64,000 bases of DNA from Alphaproteobacteria bacterium (lineage in GTDB: Bacteria; Pseudomonadota; Alphaproteobacteria; UBA828). Shown here in pieces: positions 52,887 to 62,161 of this stretch (positions are counted from its first letter, which is position 1; the number at the start of each line of letters is the position of its first letter). A program made the translations under genes and the position numbers. The stretch covers positions 25,008 through 89,007 of the forward strand of contig WTGU01000144.1 of NCBI GenBank assembly GCA_011523425.1, read 5' to 3'. A model generated the notes under the pieces. That model saw only the letters and a list, made by a program, of their open reading frames with translations. It was not told the DNA's origin and ran no database searches.

Positions 52887-53831
52887 ATGGGACAGGAGTC
52901 GCCGCAGGCAGCGCCGCAGCCGGGCGGACCCGCACGCACGGGCCAGGCGCACGCGCATGTGCTCGCCTTCCTCATCATCGTCATCATTTCCACGTCGTTT
53001 CCCCTGGGCGAGCACATCACCCACGGGCTCGACCCGGCGGTGATGATGTGCATTCGCTTCGTCCTCGCCGCGCTCCTCATGGCGCCCATCGTGGCCTGGC
53101 GCGAAGGGCTGGCGCTGCCGACGGCCCGCTCGTTCCTGCGCTATCTCGCGCTCGGCGCGCCGATCGCCTTCTTCTTCTGGTGCATGTTCGAGGCGCTGCG
53201 CTACACCAGCGGCCTCAACGAGAGCGCGATCTTCACCATCGTGCCGGGCCTCTCCGCGCTGTTCGGCGCGGTGCTGGTGGGCGAGCGGCTCGGCCTCCAT
53301 CGTCTGGCCGCCCTCGGCCTCGGCATGATCGGCGCGCTCTGGGTGATCTTCCGCGGCGATCCCGCGCGCCTCTTCGATCTCGACGTCAACATCGGCGACG
53401 GGATCTTCCTCGCCGGCTGCTTCGGCTACGCCATCTACAGCTCGCTCATCAAGGTCCTGCACCGGGGCGAGCCGATCCTGGTGCAGTCGTTCTGGACGAT
53501 GGCGACGGCGGGGCTCTGGCTGCTGGCGGCGAGCAACGTCAAGCTCTGGCGCACCGACTGGGGCGAGGTCGAGACGGTGGTGCTCGGCGGCATCGTCTAC
53601 CTCGCGGTCCTGCCGACGCTGGTCACCTTCTTCCTCACCCAGTACACGACGCTGCGCCTCGGCCCGACGCGAGTGCAGGCCTACGGCTACGCGCTGCCGG
53701 CGATCGTACTCCTGCTCGACCTCGCGATCGGCAAGCCTGCGCCGCCGCTGATGACGGTGCCGGGCCTCGCCATCGTCCTGCTGGCGAGCTTCGTGGTGCA
53801 GCGGGGCGCGATCCGCGAGTTCCGCCCCTAA
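52887..53831 (+). CDS. EamA-family (DMT superfamily) transporter
   Basis: A 314-residue inner-membrane protein with about ten hydrophobic segments in two EamA repeats, for example HVLAFLIIVIISTSFPLG and FALVL-type helices with FMRF-like FVLAALLMAPI, and NESAIFTIVPGLSALFGAVLVGERLG, the second repeat hallmark. Such proteins export metabolites or amino acids or import small solutes. It lies in the forward run with the oxygenase genes. Start ATG at 52887. Confidence 0.88.
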   Translation: MGQESPQAAPQPGGPARTGQAHAHVLAFLIIVIISTSFPLGEHITHGLDPAVMMCIRFVLAALLMAPIVAWREGLALPTARSFLRYLALGAPIAFFFWCMFEALRYTSGLNESAIFTIVPGLSALFGAVLVGERLGLHRLAALGLGMIGALWVIFRGDPARLFDLDVNIGDGIFLAGCFGYAIYSSLIKVLHRGEPILVQSFWTMATAGLWLLAASNVKLWRTDWGEVETVVLGGIVYLAVLPTLVTFFLTQYTTLRLGPTRVQAYGYALPAIVLLLDLAIGKPAPPLMTVPGLAIVLLASFVVQRGAIREFRP

Positions 53832-53856
53832 GGCCGCAGCCACGCGAGACCCTGCC

Positions 53857-54441
53857 GTGCCCGACGTCGAAGCCTCGTTCCACATCGACCAGCCCGCGAG
53901 CCGCGTCTGGGACTTCTTCCAGGACGTGCCCGAGGTCGTGACCTGCATGCCGGGCACGGAGCTCCTCTCCCAAGAGGGCGAGGCGACCTATGCGGGCAGG
54001 GTCACCGTCAAGCTCGGGCCGGTGACGGCCGCCTTCGAGGGCGAGGCCACCATCGTCGAGACGGACCGCTCCGCCCGCACCGCCACGATCGAGGCGACGG
54101 GCGTGGACCGCCGGGGCAGCAACCGCGCGACGGCGCGCATGGCCTACGAGATCCAGGAGCATGACGGCGGCGCCCGCGTCAGGCTTCACGGCACCGTCAA
54201 GCTGAGCGGCGCGCTTGCCCAGATGGGCCGGGGCGGCATCGTACAGGACGTGGCCAGCCACCTCACCGCGCAGTTCTCGTCGCGTCTTCACGAGAAGCTC
54301 GCCCGGCACGGGCAGGAGGGAGACGTCGATGCGGACGCTCAGGCGCCGCCCGGCGCGATCGCGGGCACCCGCGTGGCGCGCATCGTCGCCCTGTCGTGGA
54401 TCAGGCGGATGCTGGCATCGCTGCTAGGACGAGGGGGTTAG
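53857..54441 (+). CDS. CoxG-like SRPBCC family protein
   Basis: A 194-residue protein. Residues 1-145 are the START/SRPBCC fold of the carbon monoxide dehydrogenase subunit G family: VEASFHIDQPASRVWDFFQD, VVTCMPGTELL, YAGRVTVKLGPVTAAFEGEA and GGIVQDVASHLTAQFSSRL. CoxG proteins help anchor or mature molybdenum hydroxylases. The C-terminal 40 residues include a possible amphipathic membrane-binding helix (IAGTRVARIVALSWIRRML). It starts at GTG. It converges on the coxL-type gene rather than being inside that operon. Confidence 0.82.
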   Translation: MPDVEASFHIDQPASRVWDFFQDVPEVVTCMPGTELLSQEGEATYAGRVTVKLGPVTAAFEGEATIVETDRSARTATIEATGVDRRGSNRATARMAYEIQEHDGGARVRLHGTVKLSGALAQMGRGGIVQDVASHLTAQFSSRLHEKLARHGQEGDVDADAQAPPGAIAGTRVARIVALSWIRRMLASLLGRGG

Positions 54442-54549
54442 AGCGTATCCGTCCTTGACGGATACGCGACAGGCCGCGACCGCGGCCCGCCGCTTATGCG
54501 GCGCGCCCGCGCAGGCGCCGGCCGGAGGCCGGCTGCCGTGAGCGACAAG
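54441..54549 (+). repeat. Dispersed hairpin repeat, family 1, copy C
   Basis: GCGTATCCGTC-CTT-GACGGATACGC stem (54443-54467), then AGGCCGCGACCGCGGCCCGCCGC, a CCGC-TTAT-GCGG hairpin, a GCCGGCC-GGA-GGCCGGC stem and GCCGTGAGCGACAA, block for block like 995-1120. It fills the gap between the converging coxG-like and coxL-type genes. Confidence 0.78.
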
Positions 54550-54552
54550 GGG

Positions 54553-56949
54553 CTAACTCTTCCGCGCCTGCCTCAGCATCCTGTGGATCGCGTCGGGCGT
54601 GAGGGGCGCCTCCCGGATCGGCGCGATCCCGAAGGGCCGCAGGGCATCCTCGACCGCTGACGCATAGACCTGCGCGACCGGGATGGTGCCCGCCTCGCCC
54701 ACGCCCTTGACGCCGAGAGGGTTGAGCGGAGTGGGCGTTTCCGAGTGCAGGATCTCCACGTCGGGCACCTCGGTCGCGTAGGGCATAAGGAAGTCCATGA
54801 AGTTGGCGTTGAGCGGCGTGCCGTCCTCGTCGAACTCGCAGCGCTCGTAGAAGGCGCCGCCGACGCCCTGCGCAATGCCGCCCATCACCTGGCCTTCGAC
54901 GATGGTGGGATTGATCATCCGCCCGCAGTCGTGAATGCAGACATAGCGCCTGACCTCGATCGTGCAGAGCTCGGGGTCCACTTCGATCACCGCCGCATGG
55001 GCGCCGAAGGCCCAGGTCGCGTGCGGCGGGCTGTAGTAGTCGGTCGCCTCGATCCCCGGAGTCCGGCCTTCGGCGAGCTGCGGCCCGTCGTGGCGGCTCG
55101 CCGGCGCGAACTGGGTGGCGCTGGCCGACGGCTTATTGAAGGCGTAGCGCAGCGGATTGGTCGCGGTCGCGATCTCCGCCAGCGTCGCCGAGCGGTCGGT
55201 CCCCTTCACCCAGGCCGCGCCGTCGCGCAGCTCGATGTCCTCCTGGCTGCACTCCATCATGTTGGCGGCGGCCTCGACGATCTGGGCGCGCGCCTTCACC
55301 GCGGCCATGTGGATCGCGTTGCCGCTGCACACCGCCGCGCGGCTCGCGAAGGTGGCGACTCCCCACTCGAACGCGCCGGTGTCGCCCTCGACGACGATCA
55401 CGTCGTCCACGCGCGCTCCCGTCTGCTCGGCGGCGATCTGGGCGAAGACGGTCTCGTGACCCTGGCCCTGATCGGTGAGGCCGGTGTTGACGTAGACCTT
55501 GCCGGTGATCGGGTGGATCTTGACGTGGCCGCCCTCGTAGGGGCCGAGCCCGGTTCCCTCGACGTAGAAGCCGAGGCCGAGGCCGAGGTAGCGCCCTTCC
55601 TCGCGGGCGGCCGCCTGGGCCGCGCGAAAGCCGTCCACGTCGATGGTCCGGCAGAGCGTCTCCAGCGCCTCCTCGTAGGCGCCGCTGTCGTGGCTGACGT
55701 GCAGGCCGTCGGCGAAGATCAGCCCCTCGCGCAGATAGGGGAACTCGTCCTTGCCGATGAAGTTCCGCCGCCGGACCTCGAAGCGGTCGAGACCGAGCTC
55801 GCCGGCGAGCTGATCCATGGCGCGCTCGATCGCGTAGCAGGCGTGCGGCCGGCCGCAGCCGCGATAGGGCGTGACCTGCACCGCCGGCAGGTAGACGGGG
55901 CGGAAGGTGACCCGGAAGTTCGGGATGCGGTAGGGGCCGGCGATCGACGTCGCGCTCACCAGGGCGACCGCGACGCCGTAGGGAATGAAGGCGCCGGTGT
56001 CGTGCAGGAAATCGTCCCTGAGGCCGATCACCCGGCCGTCCTTCATGGCGGCGATCTCGAGCGTGTGGATCTGCGCCCGTTCCTGGGAGGCGCCGATGAA
56101 GTTCTCGACCCTGTCCTCGATGTACTTGACCGGGCGCCCCAACTCCATCGCGGCCAGCGGCACGAGCATTTCGTCGGGGTGGAACATCATGATCTTCTGG
56201 CCGAAGCCGCCGCCCACGTTGGGCGCGATCACGCGCACCTTGTCCTCATCGATCCGGAAGAGCGAGGCCAGCCCGCCACGAACCGAGAGTGTCGACTGCG
56301 TGCTGTCCCACACCGTGAGCTCGCCGGTCACGGCCTCCCAGCGAGCCGCGATGGCGCGGCATTCCAGCGGCGCTGCGGTGCTGCGCTCGAGCCGGACCCT
56401 GATGCGCGTGACGTGCTCGGCCTCGGCGAACGCCGCGTCGGTATCCCCTGTCTCGACGCAGAAGCGCCCGGCCACGTTGTTGGGCACGTCCGGGTGAACG
56501 CGCGGGGCATCGTCCATGACCGCCTTGTCGAGGTCCATCTCGACCGGCAGGGGGTCGTAGTCGATCTCGATCAGGCGCACCGCATCCTCGGCGACGTAGC
56601 GGTCCACCGCCACCACCATCGCGATGCACTGCCCGACATAGAACACGTCGTCGCGCGCGAGTGGCCGCTGTGTCTTCGGATGGGTGAGGTCGGGCGCGGG
56701 GATTAGCAGAGGCAGCGGGGCGTCGAGCGCGCCGATGTTCTCGCAGGTATAGACCCTGACCACGCCGTCGAGGGCTTCCGCCGCGCTGACGTCGACGGAG
56801 CGGAGCTTCGCCCTCGCGACCGTGCTGCGGGCGAACGCCGCGTGCAGCGCGCCGGGCAGGTCGATATCGTCGATGAAGCTCCCTTCGCCGCGCAGGAGGG
56901 CGGCATCGGCATTGCGCTCGATGCGTTCGCCGAACCGGCGGGTCGACAC
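54553..56949 (-). CDS. Xanthine dehydrogenase-family molybdopterin-binding subunit (CoxL type, form II-like)
   Basis: A 798-residue large subunit of a molybdenum hydroxylase. The N-terminal domain (about 15-130) is followed by Mo-cofactor segments GGGFGQK (246-252), PYRGCGRP (361-368), GQGHETVFAQIAAEQTG and GVGEAG, with the catalytic Glu752. The active-site loop YRGCGR lacks the AYxCSFR of true (form I) CO dehydrogenase, so the substrate is probably an organic aldehyde, purine or other N-heterocycle. The start is GTG 56949. With CoxS- and CoxM-type genes upstream it forms the complete heterotrimer. Confidence 0.9.
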   Translation of the reverse strand: MSTRRFGERIERNADAALLRGEGSFIDDIDLPGALHAAFARSTVARAKLRSVDVSAAEALDGVVRVYTCENIGALDAPLPLLIPAPDLTHPKTQRPLARDDVFYVGQCIAMVVAVDRYVAEDAVRLIEIDYDPLPVEMDLDKAVMDDAPRVHPDVPNNVAGRFCVETGDTDAAFAEAEHVTRIRVRLERSTAAPLECRAIAARWEAVTGELTVWDSTQSTLSVRGGLASLFRIDEDKVRVIAPNVGGGFGQKIMMFHPDEMLVPLAAMELGRPVKYIEDRVENFIGASQERAQIHTLEIAAMKDGRVIGLRDDFLHDTGAFIPYGVAVALVSATSIAGPYRIPNFRVTFRPVYLPAVQVTPYRGCGRPHACYAIERAMDQLAGELGLDRFEVRRRNFIGKDEFPYLREGLIFADGLHVSHDSGAYEEALETLCRTIDVDGFRAAQAAAREEGRYLGLGLGFYVEGTGLGPYEGGHVKIHPITGKVYVNTGLTDQGQGHETVFAQIAAEQTGARVDDVIVVEGDTGAFEWGVATFASRAAVCSGNAIHMAAVKARAQIVEAAANMMECSQEDIELRDGAAWVKGTDRSATLAEIATATNPLRYAFNKPSASATQFAPASRHDGPQLAEGRTPGIEATDYYSPPHATWAFGAHAAVIEVDPELCTIEVRRYVCIHDCGRMINPTIVEGQVMGGIAQGVGGAFYERCEFDEDGTPLNANFMDFLMPYATEVPDVEILHSETPTPLNPLGVKGVGEAGTIPVAQVYASAVEDALRPFGIAPIREAPLTPDAIHRMLRQARKS

Positions 56950-56969
56950 GGTCGCTGCCCTCCCCCGCC

Positions 56970-57503
56970 TCAGCCAGCGCCGCGCATCAGCGCGGCGCTG
57001 CGCCGGAAGGCGGCCACGATGTTCTTGTAGCCCGTGCAGCGGCAGAGGTTGCCCGAGAGGACCGCGCGAATGGCGTCATCCGAAAGGTCGGGATCCTCGT
57101 TGCCCTCCAGGTAATCCACGATCGCCATGACGAAGCCCGGGGTGCAATAGCCGCACTGCAGGCCGTGGCACTCGCGAAAGGCGCGCTGGACGGGGTGGAG
57201 CGAGCCGTCGGGGCCGGCCACGCTCTCGATCGTGCGAATCTCGGCGCCGTCGGCCTGCACGGCGAAGGCGAGGCAGGACCGCCCTGCGTGTCCGTCGATG
57301 ATCACCGTGCAGCATCCGCAGACGCCGTGCTCGCAGCCGACATGGGTGCCCGTGAGCCGCAGCTCGTGGCGGATGAAGTCGCTCAGCAGCATGCGAGGGC
57401 TGACCTCGCGCTCGATGCGCTCGCCGTTCACGGTCATCGATACGGCGACGCGCGGATCGGGAGACGGGCGGGGCGGAGTCCCCTGTCCGATCCGTCCCGC
57501 CAT
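56970..57503 (-). CDS. Molybdenum hydroxylase [2Fe-2S] subunit (CoxS type)
   Basis: About 177 residues. First cluster: Cys57, Cys62, Cys65 and Cys77 (VGCEHGVCGCCTVIIDG ... RSCLAF); second cluster: Cys117, Cys120, Cys154 and Cys156 (GLQCGYCTPGFVM ... NLCRCTGY). It transfers electrons from the Mo centre to the FAD subunit. The ATG at 57503 overlaps the CoxM-type stop by one base (TGATG), which favours it over the GTG one codon earlier. The N-terminal lead of about 20 residues is Pro/Arg-rich. Confidence 0.9.
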   Translation of the reverse strand: MAGRIGQGTPPRPSPDPRVAVSMTVNGERIEREVSPRMLLSDFIRHELRLTGTHVGCEHGVCGCCTVIIDGHAGRSCLAFAVQADGAEIRTIESVAGPDGSLHPVQRAFRECHGLQCGYCTPGFVMAIVDYLEGNEDPDLSDDAIRAVLSGNLCRCTGYKNIVAAFRRSAALMRGAG

Positions 57504-58372
57504 CACGCCCGCCCCTCGACGCGCCCGGCGGCCTTCGCGACGGTGCGCCGGACCAGCGCCGCCACGAGGTCACTGCGGTAGTCGAGGCCGGCCTGGCGGT
57601 CATCGCCCGCCGTCACGCACTCGCGCGCGGCCTCGGCGGCGTCCGCGAGGGCCTCTCCCTCCGGCGGGGCGCCGAGCAACGCGGTCTCGGCAGCGGCGAG
57701 GCGCGTCGGCTTCGAGGCGATGCCGCAGGCCGCGAGCCGCACGGCGCTGCAGACGCCGTCCCTCAGCGTCACCAGCGCGCAGACGCCGGCGAGCGCGTAG
57801 TCGCCGTGGCGGCGCGCGACCTCCTGGAAGGCGTAGCCGGTGCGGGGAGGAAGGGCCGGTATGCGCACCTCCGTCAGCAGCTCGCCCGGCTCGAGCGCCG
57901 TGGTCATGTGGAACAGGAAGAGCTCTTCGGCGGCGATGGTTCGCTCGCCCCCAGTGCTGCGCGCCACCACCGAGCCGCCGGTCGCGACCAGCATGCAGGG
58001 CAGCTCCGCCGCGGCGTCGGCATGGGCGATGCTGCCGCCGACGGTGCCGCGATTGCGGATGACGATGTGCGCGACGTTGCCCAGCACCTCCGCAATCAGG
58101 GGATTCGCGCGCCGAACCGCCTCGTCGCGCTCGAGGTCCCGCTGGCGGGTCATCGCGCCCACCCTGATGACGTCGCCCTCGACCGCGCGCGCCTCGAGCG
58201 CGCCGATCCTGCGCAGGTCCACCAGCGTGGACGGCGCGGCGATGCGGAAGTTCATGGTGGGAATGAGGCTCTGCCCGCCCGCCAGCGGCCGCGCCATCTC
58301 GTCGCCCGCGAGAGCGTCCAGCGCCTCCTCGACGCTGCGCGGCGCCACGTACTCGAACAGCGCAGGCTTCAC
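57503..58372 (-). CDS. Molybdenum hydroxylase FAD-binding subunit (CoxM type)
   Basis: A 289-residue FAD subunit. Pyrophosphate-binding segments AGGQSLIP (30-37) and NRGTVGGSIAHADAAAELP are clear, and the C-terminal CO-dehydrogenase flavoprotein domain (GAPPEGEALADAAEAA) is present. The GTG at 58372 has AGGAGG about ten bases before it. It is the first gene of the coxMSL-like operon. Confidence 0.9.
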   Translation of the reverse strand: MKPALFEYVAPRSVEEALDALAGDEMARPLAGGQSLIPTMNFRIAAPSTLVDLRRIGALEARAVEGDVIRVGAMTRQRDLERDEAVRRANPLIAEVLGNVAHIVIRNRGTVGGSIAHADAAAELPCMLVATGGSVVARSTGGERTIAAEELFLFHMTTALEPGELLTEVRIPALPPRTGYAFQEVARRHGDYALAGVCALVTLRDGVCSAVRLAACGIASKPTRLAAAETALLGAPPEGEALADAAEAARECVTAGDDRQAGLDYRSDLVAALVRRTVAKAAGRVEGRA

Positions 58373-58557
58373 TCCGCAGCCTCCTGGAGCATGCCGGCGG
58401 CGAGCCCCCCGGTCACCGGGGCGGCCGTGGCCGCCGCGACCGGACTAGAGGGCTCCACCCGGACTGATCGAGAGACGTGGTGCAGCTCCGCCGGCCCGCG
58501 CCCGTGCTGCCGTCGGCAGCCTCAGGGCACGACCGGCGGGGCGATGAGCGACGGTCC

Positions 58558-59862
58558 TCACGCGGCGAGGAAGCGGTTCCACTCCTTGATGAAGAGGGTG
58601 ATGTTGCGCGGCCAGATCATCCAGTAGGCGATGTTCGACTGGCGCCGGAGCTTCGGCCCGGTGTCGCGCCCGCGGCCCTCGTACCACTTCAGCCACGAGT
58701 CCTCGGACATGTAGTTGCGCGCCGTGTCCGGGCAGGGCGAGTAGTAGCCCTGCTCGGCGTCCGCCGCGCCGCGCCAGCCTTCGAGGCACCAGTCCATGTA
58801 GGCCATGGCGACCTCCGGCTGCTCCGCCTCGCTGGAGAGGCACATGCCGTAGTACCAGGCGCCGGTGCCCTCCCATACGTCGACGTACCAGCACGGGATG
58901 CCGCGCTTCCTCACGTCCTCGATGACCGGGTTCCAGCAGTCGATGCCCCACACCTCCTCGGAGGCGAGCAGGTTCACCGCCTCGCCGTAGTTGGTCCAGA
59001 GCGCGCGGAAGACGCCGTCCTGCTTGGCGCCGATCAGGAAGTCGATGACGTTCTTGAGCTCGTCCGGCTCGAGATCGCCATAGCCCACCGTCACCGGATC
59101 CATCTTGCGGTTCTTCACGAGGTAGCTGGCGCAGCGCGGCGGCCCGATCAGGTCCTCGTTCTGGATCGAGACCTTGCCGCGCACGTCGACGTCGCGCCAC
59201 TGGCCCTCGTAGAGCACGCCGAGGGTATCCGGCGTGTTCCGGTCCGCCTGCGTGTCGGCGAACTTGTGGGGCAGGATGCCCAGCGCATCCATGTTGTAGA
59301 TCTGCGGCAGCATCCCGAACGAGGTACGGCTGTCATCCCAGTAGACCATCGCCACCGGCCAGCCGCTGGTGTGGTCGGCGCCGACATGGGCGGGGTCGGT
59401 GAAGAGCGTGTCGGCGAACTCCCAGTTGGTGATCTTCTCGGCCGGGATCGGCGCGATCGTCCCCGCCTCGCGCAGCGCAGGCACGCGGAAGGCGTTGGTC
59501 TCGATCATCGAGAAGGTCTCGTAGCCGCCGGTGATCCACTTCTGGACCGAATCGGCGAGGCTCGCGACCTGGCCCGTGACCTGCAGCCCGCCGCTCATCT
59601 CCTCGAACTGCTTGAAGAAGCGCTCCTGCGCGGAGACGCCGGTGCCGATGAGCTGCATCGGCTCGTCCTGGGTGATGCCGGCGACCCGGTCGGAGAACGC
59701 GGCCTCGGCCTGGCTCGCACCCAGGCCGGCTGCCGCGACCGCGGCCGTAGCCCCCGCCGCGGCCATGAACTCGCGCCGGTCGAGCCATGCCGCCGCACGC
59801 GAGCGTTCCTCGGCCTTGTCGCAGAACTGCTCGTGTCTCTTGTCTAGGTGTCCGTCGTCCAT
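58558..59862 (-). CDS. Extracellular solute-binding protein, PotD/spermidine-putrescine-like (orphan)
   Basis: A 434-residue periplasmic protein. A Tat-like leader DRREFMAAAGATAAVAAAG (RR at 29-30) ends near QAEAA. The mature part has the polyamine/iron-type binding features (SVQKWITGGYETFSMIE, YNMDALGILPHKFADT, MAYMDWCLEGWRGAADAEQGYYSP). No permease or ATPase gene is next to it, so its transporter is elsewhere, or genes were lost. It ends 185 bases before the CoxM-type gene; in that gap a GCTGCC-GTC-GGCAGC hairpin (58506-58520) may end its transcript. Confidence 0.85.
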   Translation of the reverse strand: MDDGHLDKRHEQFCDKAEERSRAAAWLDRREFMAAAGATAAVAAAGLGASQAEAAFSDRVAGITQDEPMQLIGTGVSAQERFFKQFEEMSGGLQVTGQVASLADSVQKWITGGYETFSMIETNAFRVPALREAGTIAPIPAEKITNWEFADTLFTDPAHVGADHTSGWPVAMVYWDDSRTSFGMLPQIYNMDALGILPHKFADTQADRNTPDTLGVLYEGQWRDVDVRGKVSIQNEDLIGPPRCASYLVKNRKMDPVTVGYGDLEPDELKNVIDFLIGAKQDGVFRALWTNYGEAVNLLASEEVWGIDCWNPVIEDVRKRGIPCWYVDVWEGTGAWYYGMCLSSEAEQPEVAMAYMDWCLEGWRGAADAEQGYYSPCPDTARNYMSEDSWLKWYEGRGRDTGPKLRRQSNIAYWMIWPRNITLFIKEWNRFLAA

Positions 59863-59925
59863 CTCTGCCTCCCTGAGCCTGTCGAATTCATCGGCGGCGC
59901 CCGACCTGCGCCGGGCGGCCCGTGA

Positions 59926-60684
59926 TTACTCGGCGGCAGCCCTGCCGGCCGGAGCCTCCGTGCCGAACTGCTGCAACATCCCGGTAAAGGCCTTCTGCTC
60001 CGGGAACCTGTAAGTCTTCCACTTGCTTGTCTTGCGGCCGATCTCGACGATGCTCTCGGCCATCTTGGTGGCGCACACCACCCCGTCGAGCACCGGAATG
60101 CCGAGCTCGGCCTCCAGCCCGTCGGCGAACTCCGCGAAGCCGGCGCAGCCGAGGCAGATCGCCTCGGCATCGTCCTCGTCGCGGGCGCGGTAGCATTCCT
60201 GCCGCAGCTTCTCGAGCGAGCCCTCGTAGTCCCGCTCCACGTCGAGCACGTAGACCGGCGAGGTGCGCACGCTCACCCTGTGGCTGAGCCCGTAGCCGGC
60301 CACCATGTCCACTACCGGCACCCGGAAGCGCGGGATGATGGTGACGATCGCCACGCGGGCTGCGAGCTGGCACGCCAGGTAGAGCGACGCTTCCGCGATC
60401 CCGATCACCGGCTTGTCGGTCATCTCGCGCGCGGCGTGCAGGCCGGGGTCGCCGTAGCAGGCGATGATGTAGGCGTCGAAGCCCTGCTGGTCGCCCTTGC
60501 GGATCTCGTTCAGGATGCCGGGCACGCACAGGTACTCGTCATAGAAGGATTCGATCGAGGCCGGCGCGTAGTCGGGCGTCACCGCCACGACCTCGGTTCC
60601 CTCCCGCGCGACCGAGCGCCCCGCCACCGCGTCGGCGTCCGTCATGTCCTGCGACGAGTTGGGGTTGATGATCATGATCTTCAT
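59926..60684 (-). CDS. Aspartate/glutamate/hydantoin racemase family protein
   Basis: A 252-residue protein of the Asp/Glu racemase superfamily, closest in style to hydantoin racemases and maleate-isomerase-like enzymes. The N-terminus MKIMIINPNSSQDMTDAD is the substrate-carboxylate loop. The two catalytic cysteines are Cys76 (IIACYGDPG) and Cys180 (ICLGCAGF). ATG 60684 is preferred over a longer open frame because it starts at the conserved strand; GGAGG precedes it. The binding-protein gene follows after 63 bases, and a hydantoinase B gene lies 2.5 kb away. Confidence 0.82.
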   Translation of the reverse strand: MKIMIINPNSSQDMTDADAVAGRSVAREGTEVVAVTPDYAPASIESFYDEYLCVPGILNEIRKGDQQGFDAYIIACYGDPGLHAAREMTDKPVIGIAEASLYLACQLAARVAIVTIIPRFRVPVVDMVAGYGLSHRVSVRTSPVYVLDVERDYEGSLEKLRQECYRARDEDDAEAICLGCAGFAEFADGLEAELGIPVLDGVVCATKMAESIVEIGRKTSKWKTYRFPEQKAFTGMLQQFGTEAPAGRAAAE

Positions 60685-60832
60685 GGTGACCGCCTCCCTG
60701 TCGCAGCCGGGACCGCACGCGTCCCATGCTGCCTGATCCCTGAGCGAAGCGTACAACCGCGCGCGCGCCCGAGTCCACAATCGCGCCGCCCGAGACTCGC
60801 GCCGCCCGCGCCGCGGGTCCGCGCGCTCCCGC

Positions 60833-61969
60833 TCAGTAGCCGCACCAGCGGCGGGCCAGGATTTCGTAGACCTCCGCCGCCTGCTCGATGTGAGCCACCG
60901 GGCAGTACTCGTCCGTCTGGTGCGCCATGTGCATCTCGCCGGGGCCCAGGATGACGGTCGGCGGCCGCCCGTAAGCCGGGCTCAGCGCGGACGCATCGGT
61001 GAAGTAGGGAGCGCCGCGCGGCTCGATCGGCTCGCCGAGGATCGGCTCCATCACCGCGTAGATCTCCTGAATCCACGGGTGGGTGTGCGGGGTGTGCACG
61101 CCGCCGCAATCGACGATGCGGGCGATCTTGTTCTCGTCGCCCAGATAGCCCTCCAGCCCGGAGAGGATCTTCGCGTGGTCCTGCTCGGGCAGCGTCCTGA
61201 TGTCGACGGTGAACTCGGCGTGGTCCGGCACCGAGTTGAGGTTGAGGCCGCCCTGCATGGTGCCGACGTTGAGGGTCGAGCGGCCGAGCAGCTCGTGGGG
61301 CATCACGTTGAAATCGAACTCCTCGAGCCTGGTCACCGAGCGCGCCGCCTTGTAGAGCGCGTTGTCGCCGTGCTCCGGCATCGAGCCGTGGGAAGTGATG
61401 CCCTCGGTCTCCACCTTGAGCCAGAGCGCCCCCTTGTGGCCGAGAATCGGGTAGTTGGAGGTCGGCTCGGCGATGACGATGGCGCCGGCCTCGCCGAGCG
61501 CGCCGATCTCGCCCAGATGGAAGGAGCCTTCGCAGCCCGTCTCCTCGCCGGCGCAGATCGCGAGCACGATGTCCGCCGATCCGCGCTTCTCCTCCTGCGC
61601 GAGTTTCAGGGCGACGTGGACGAAGGACGAGATTCCGGCCTTCATGTCGGTGGTGCCGCGGCCGAAGAGCTTGCCGTCCACGATCTCGGCGCCAAAGGGA
61701 TCGACCGACCATTCCTTGGCCCCGAGAGGCACCACGTCGATATGCCCGCCGAAGCAGAGCGGCTCGTTGCCGCTGCCGCCCTCGCCGCGCAGCACGGCCA
61801 CGAGGCTCGTCCGCTCCGGCGCGAACTCGTAGTAGGAGACCTCGAGCCCCGCCGCGCTCAGCATGTCGCCGAGATAGTGGGCGCACTCGACTTCGCGACC
61901 GGGGGGATTGCGGGTGTCCATGCGGACGATGTCCCTGGTGATCTCCAGCGCGGACGGTATGGGCGGCAT
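60833..61969 (-). CDS. M20-family metallohydrolase (ArgE/DapE type)
   Basis: A 378-residue deacylase. Metal ligands His76 (GGHIDVVP), Asp108 (RGTTDMKAG) and Glu143 (CAGEETGCEG; Glu142 is the likely general base), then EPTS and a C-terminal His (HMAHQTDEY). The dimerisation domain runs from about 175 to 290 (HKGALWLKVETEGITSHGS). Such enzymes deacylate N-acyl amino acids, or split carbamoyl groups. In this neighbourhood (racemase-like protein, hydantoinase B) an N-carbamoyl or N-acyl amino acid is plausible. It is divergent from the quinone oxidoreductase. Confidence 0.88.
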   Translation of the reverse strand: MPPIPSALEITRDIVRMDTRNPPGREVECAHYLGDMLSAAGLEVSYYEFAPERTSLVAVLRGEGGSGNEPLCFGGHIDVVPLGAKEWSVDPFGAEIVDGKLFGRGTTDMKAGISSFVHVALKLAQEEKRGSADIVLAICAGEETGCEGSFHLGEIGALGEAGAIVIAEPTSNYPILGHKGALWLKVETEGITSHGSMPEHGDNALYKAARSVTRLEEFDFNVMPHELLGRSTLNVGTMQGGLNLNSVPDHAEFTVDIRTLPEQDHAKILSGLEGYLGDENKIARIVDCGGVHTPHTHPWIQEIYAVMEPILGEPIEPRGAPYFTDASALSPAYGRPPTVILGPGEMHMAHQTDEYCPVAHIEQAAEVYEILARRWCGY

Positions 61970-62161
61970 GGACTGGGTTCCTTCTCCCCGGCGGCAGGCC
62001 GCCAGTATGGCCAGAGCGCCGCCGAGGGTCCAGATCGAGCGGGACACCCGGTGCCCGGAGCCGCCGCCACGCCTGAACCGCGACGCCGCGTTTGTGCTAG
62101 GTTGCGCCCGGTTCAAGCGGGGCCCGGCGCCGTCGCGGGCCGAAGGGGCGAGGAGCGGACC

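Noticed and set aside
54553..58372. Aerobic CO dehydrogenase
   Set aside because: The Mo-subunit loop is YRGCGR, not the AYxCSFR needed for CO oxidation, so only a general molybdenum hydroxylase is called.
58373..58557. Short minus-strand reading frame ending in a GTGA overlap with the CoxM-type gene
   Set aside because: It has about 45 codons after its last stop, no start beyond an internal ATG seven codons from the end, and no family resemblance; the strong AGGAGG is explained as the CoxM ribosome site.
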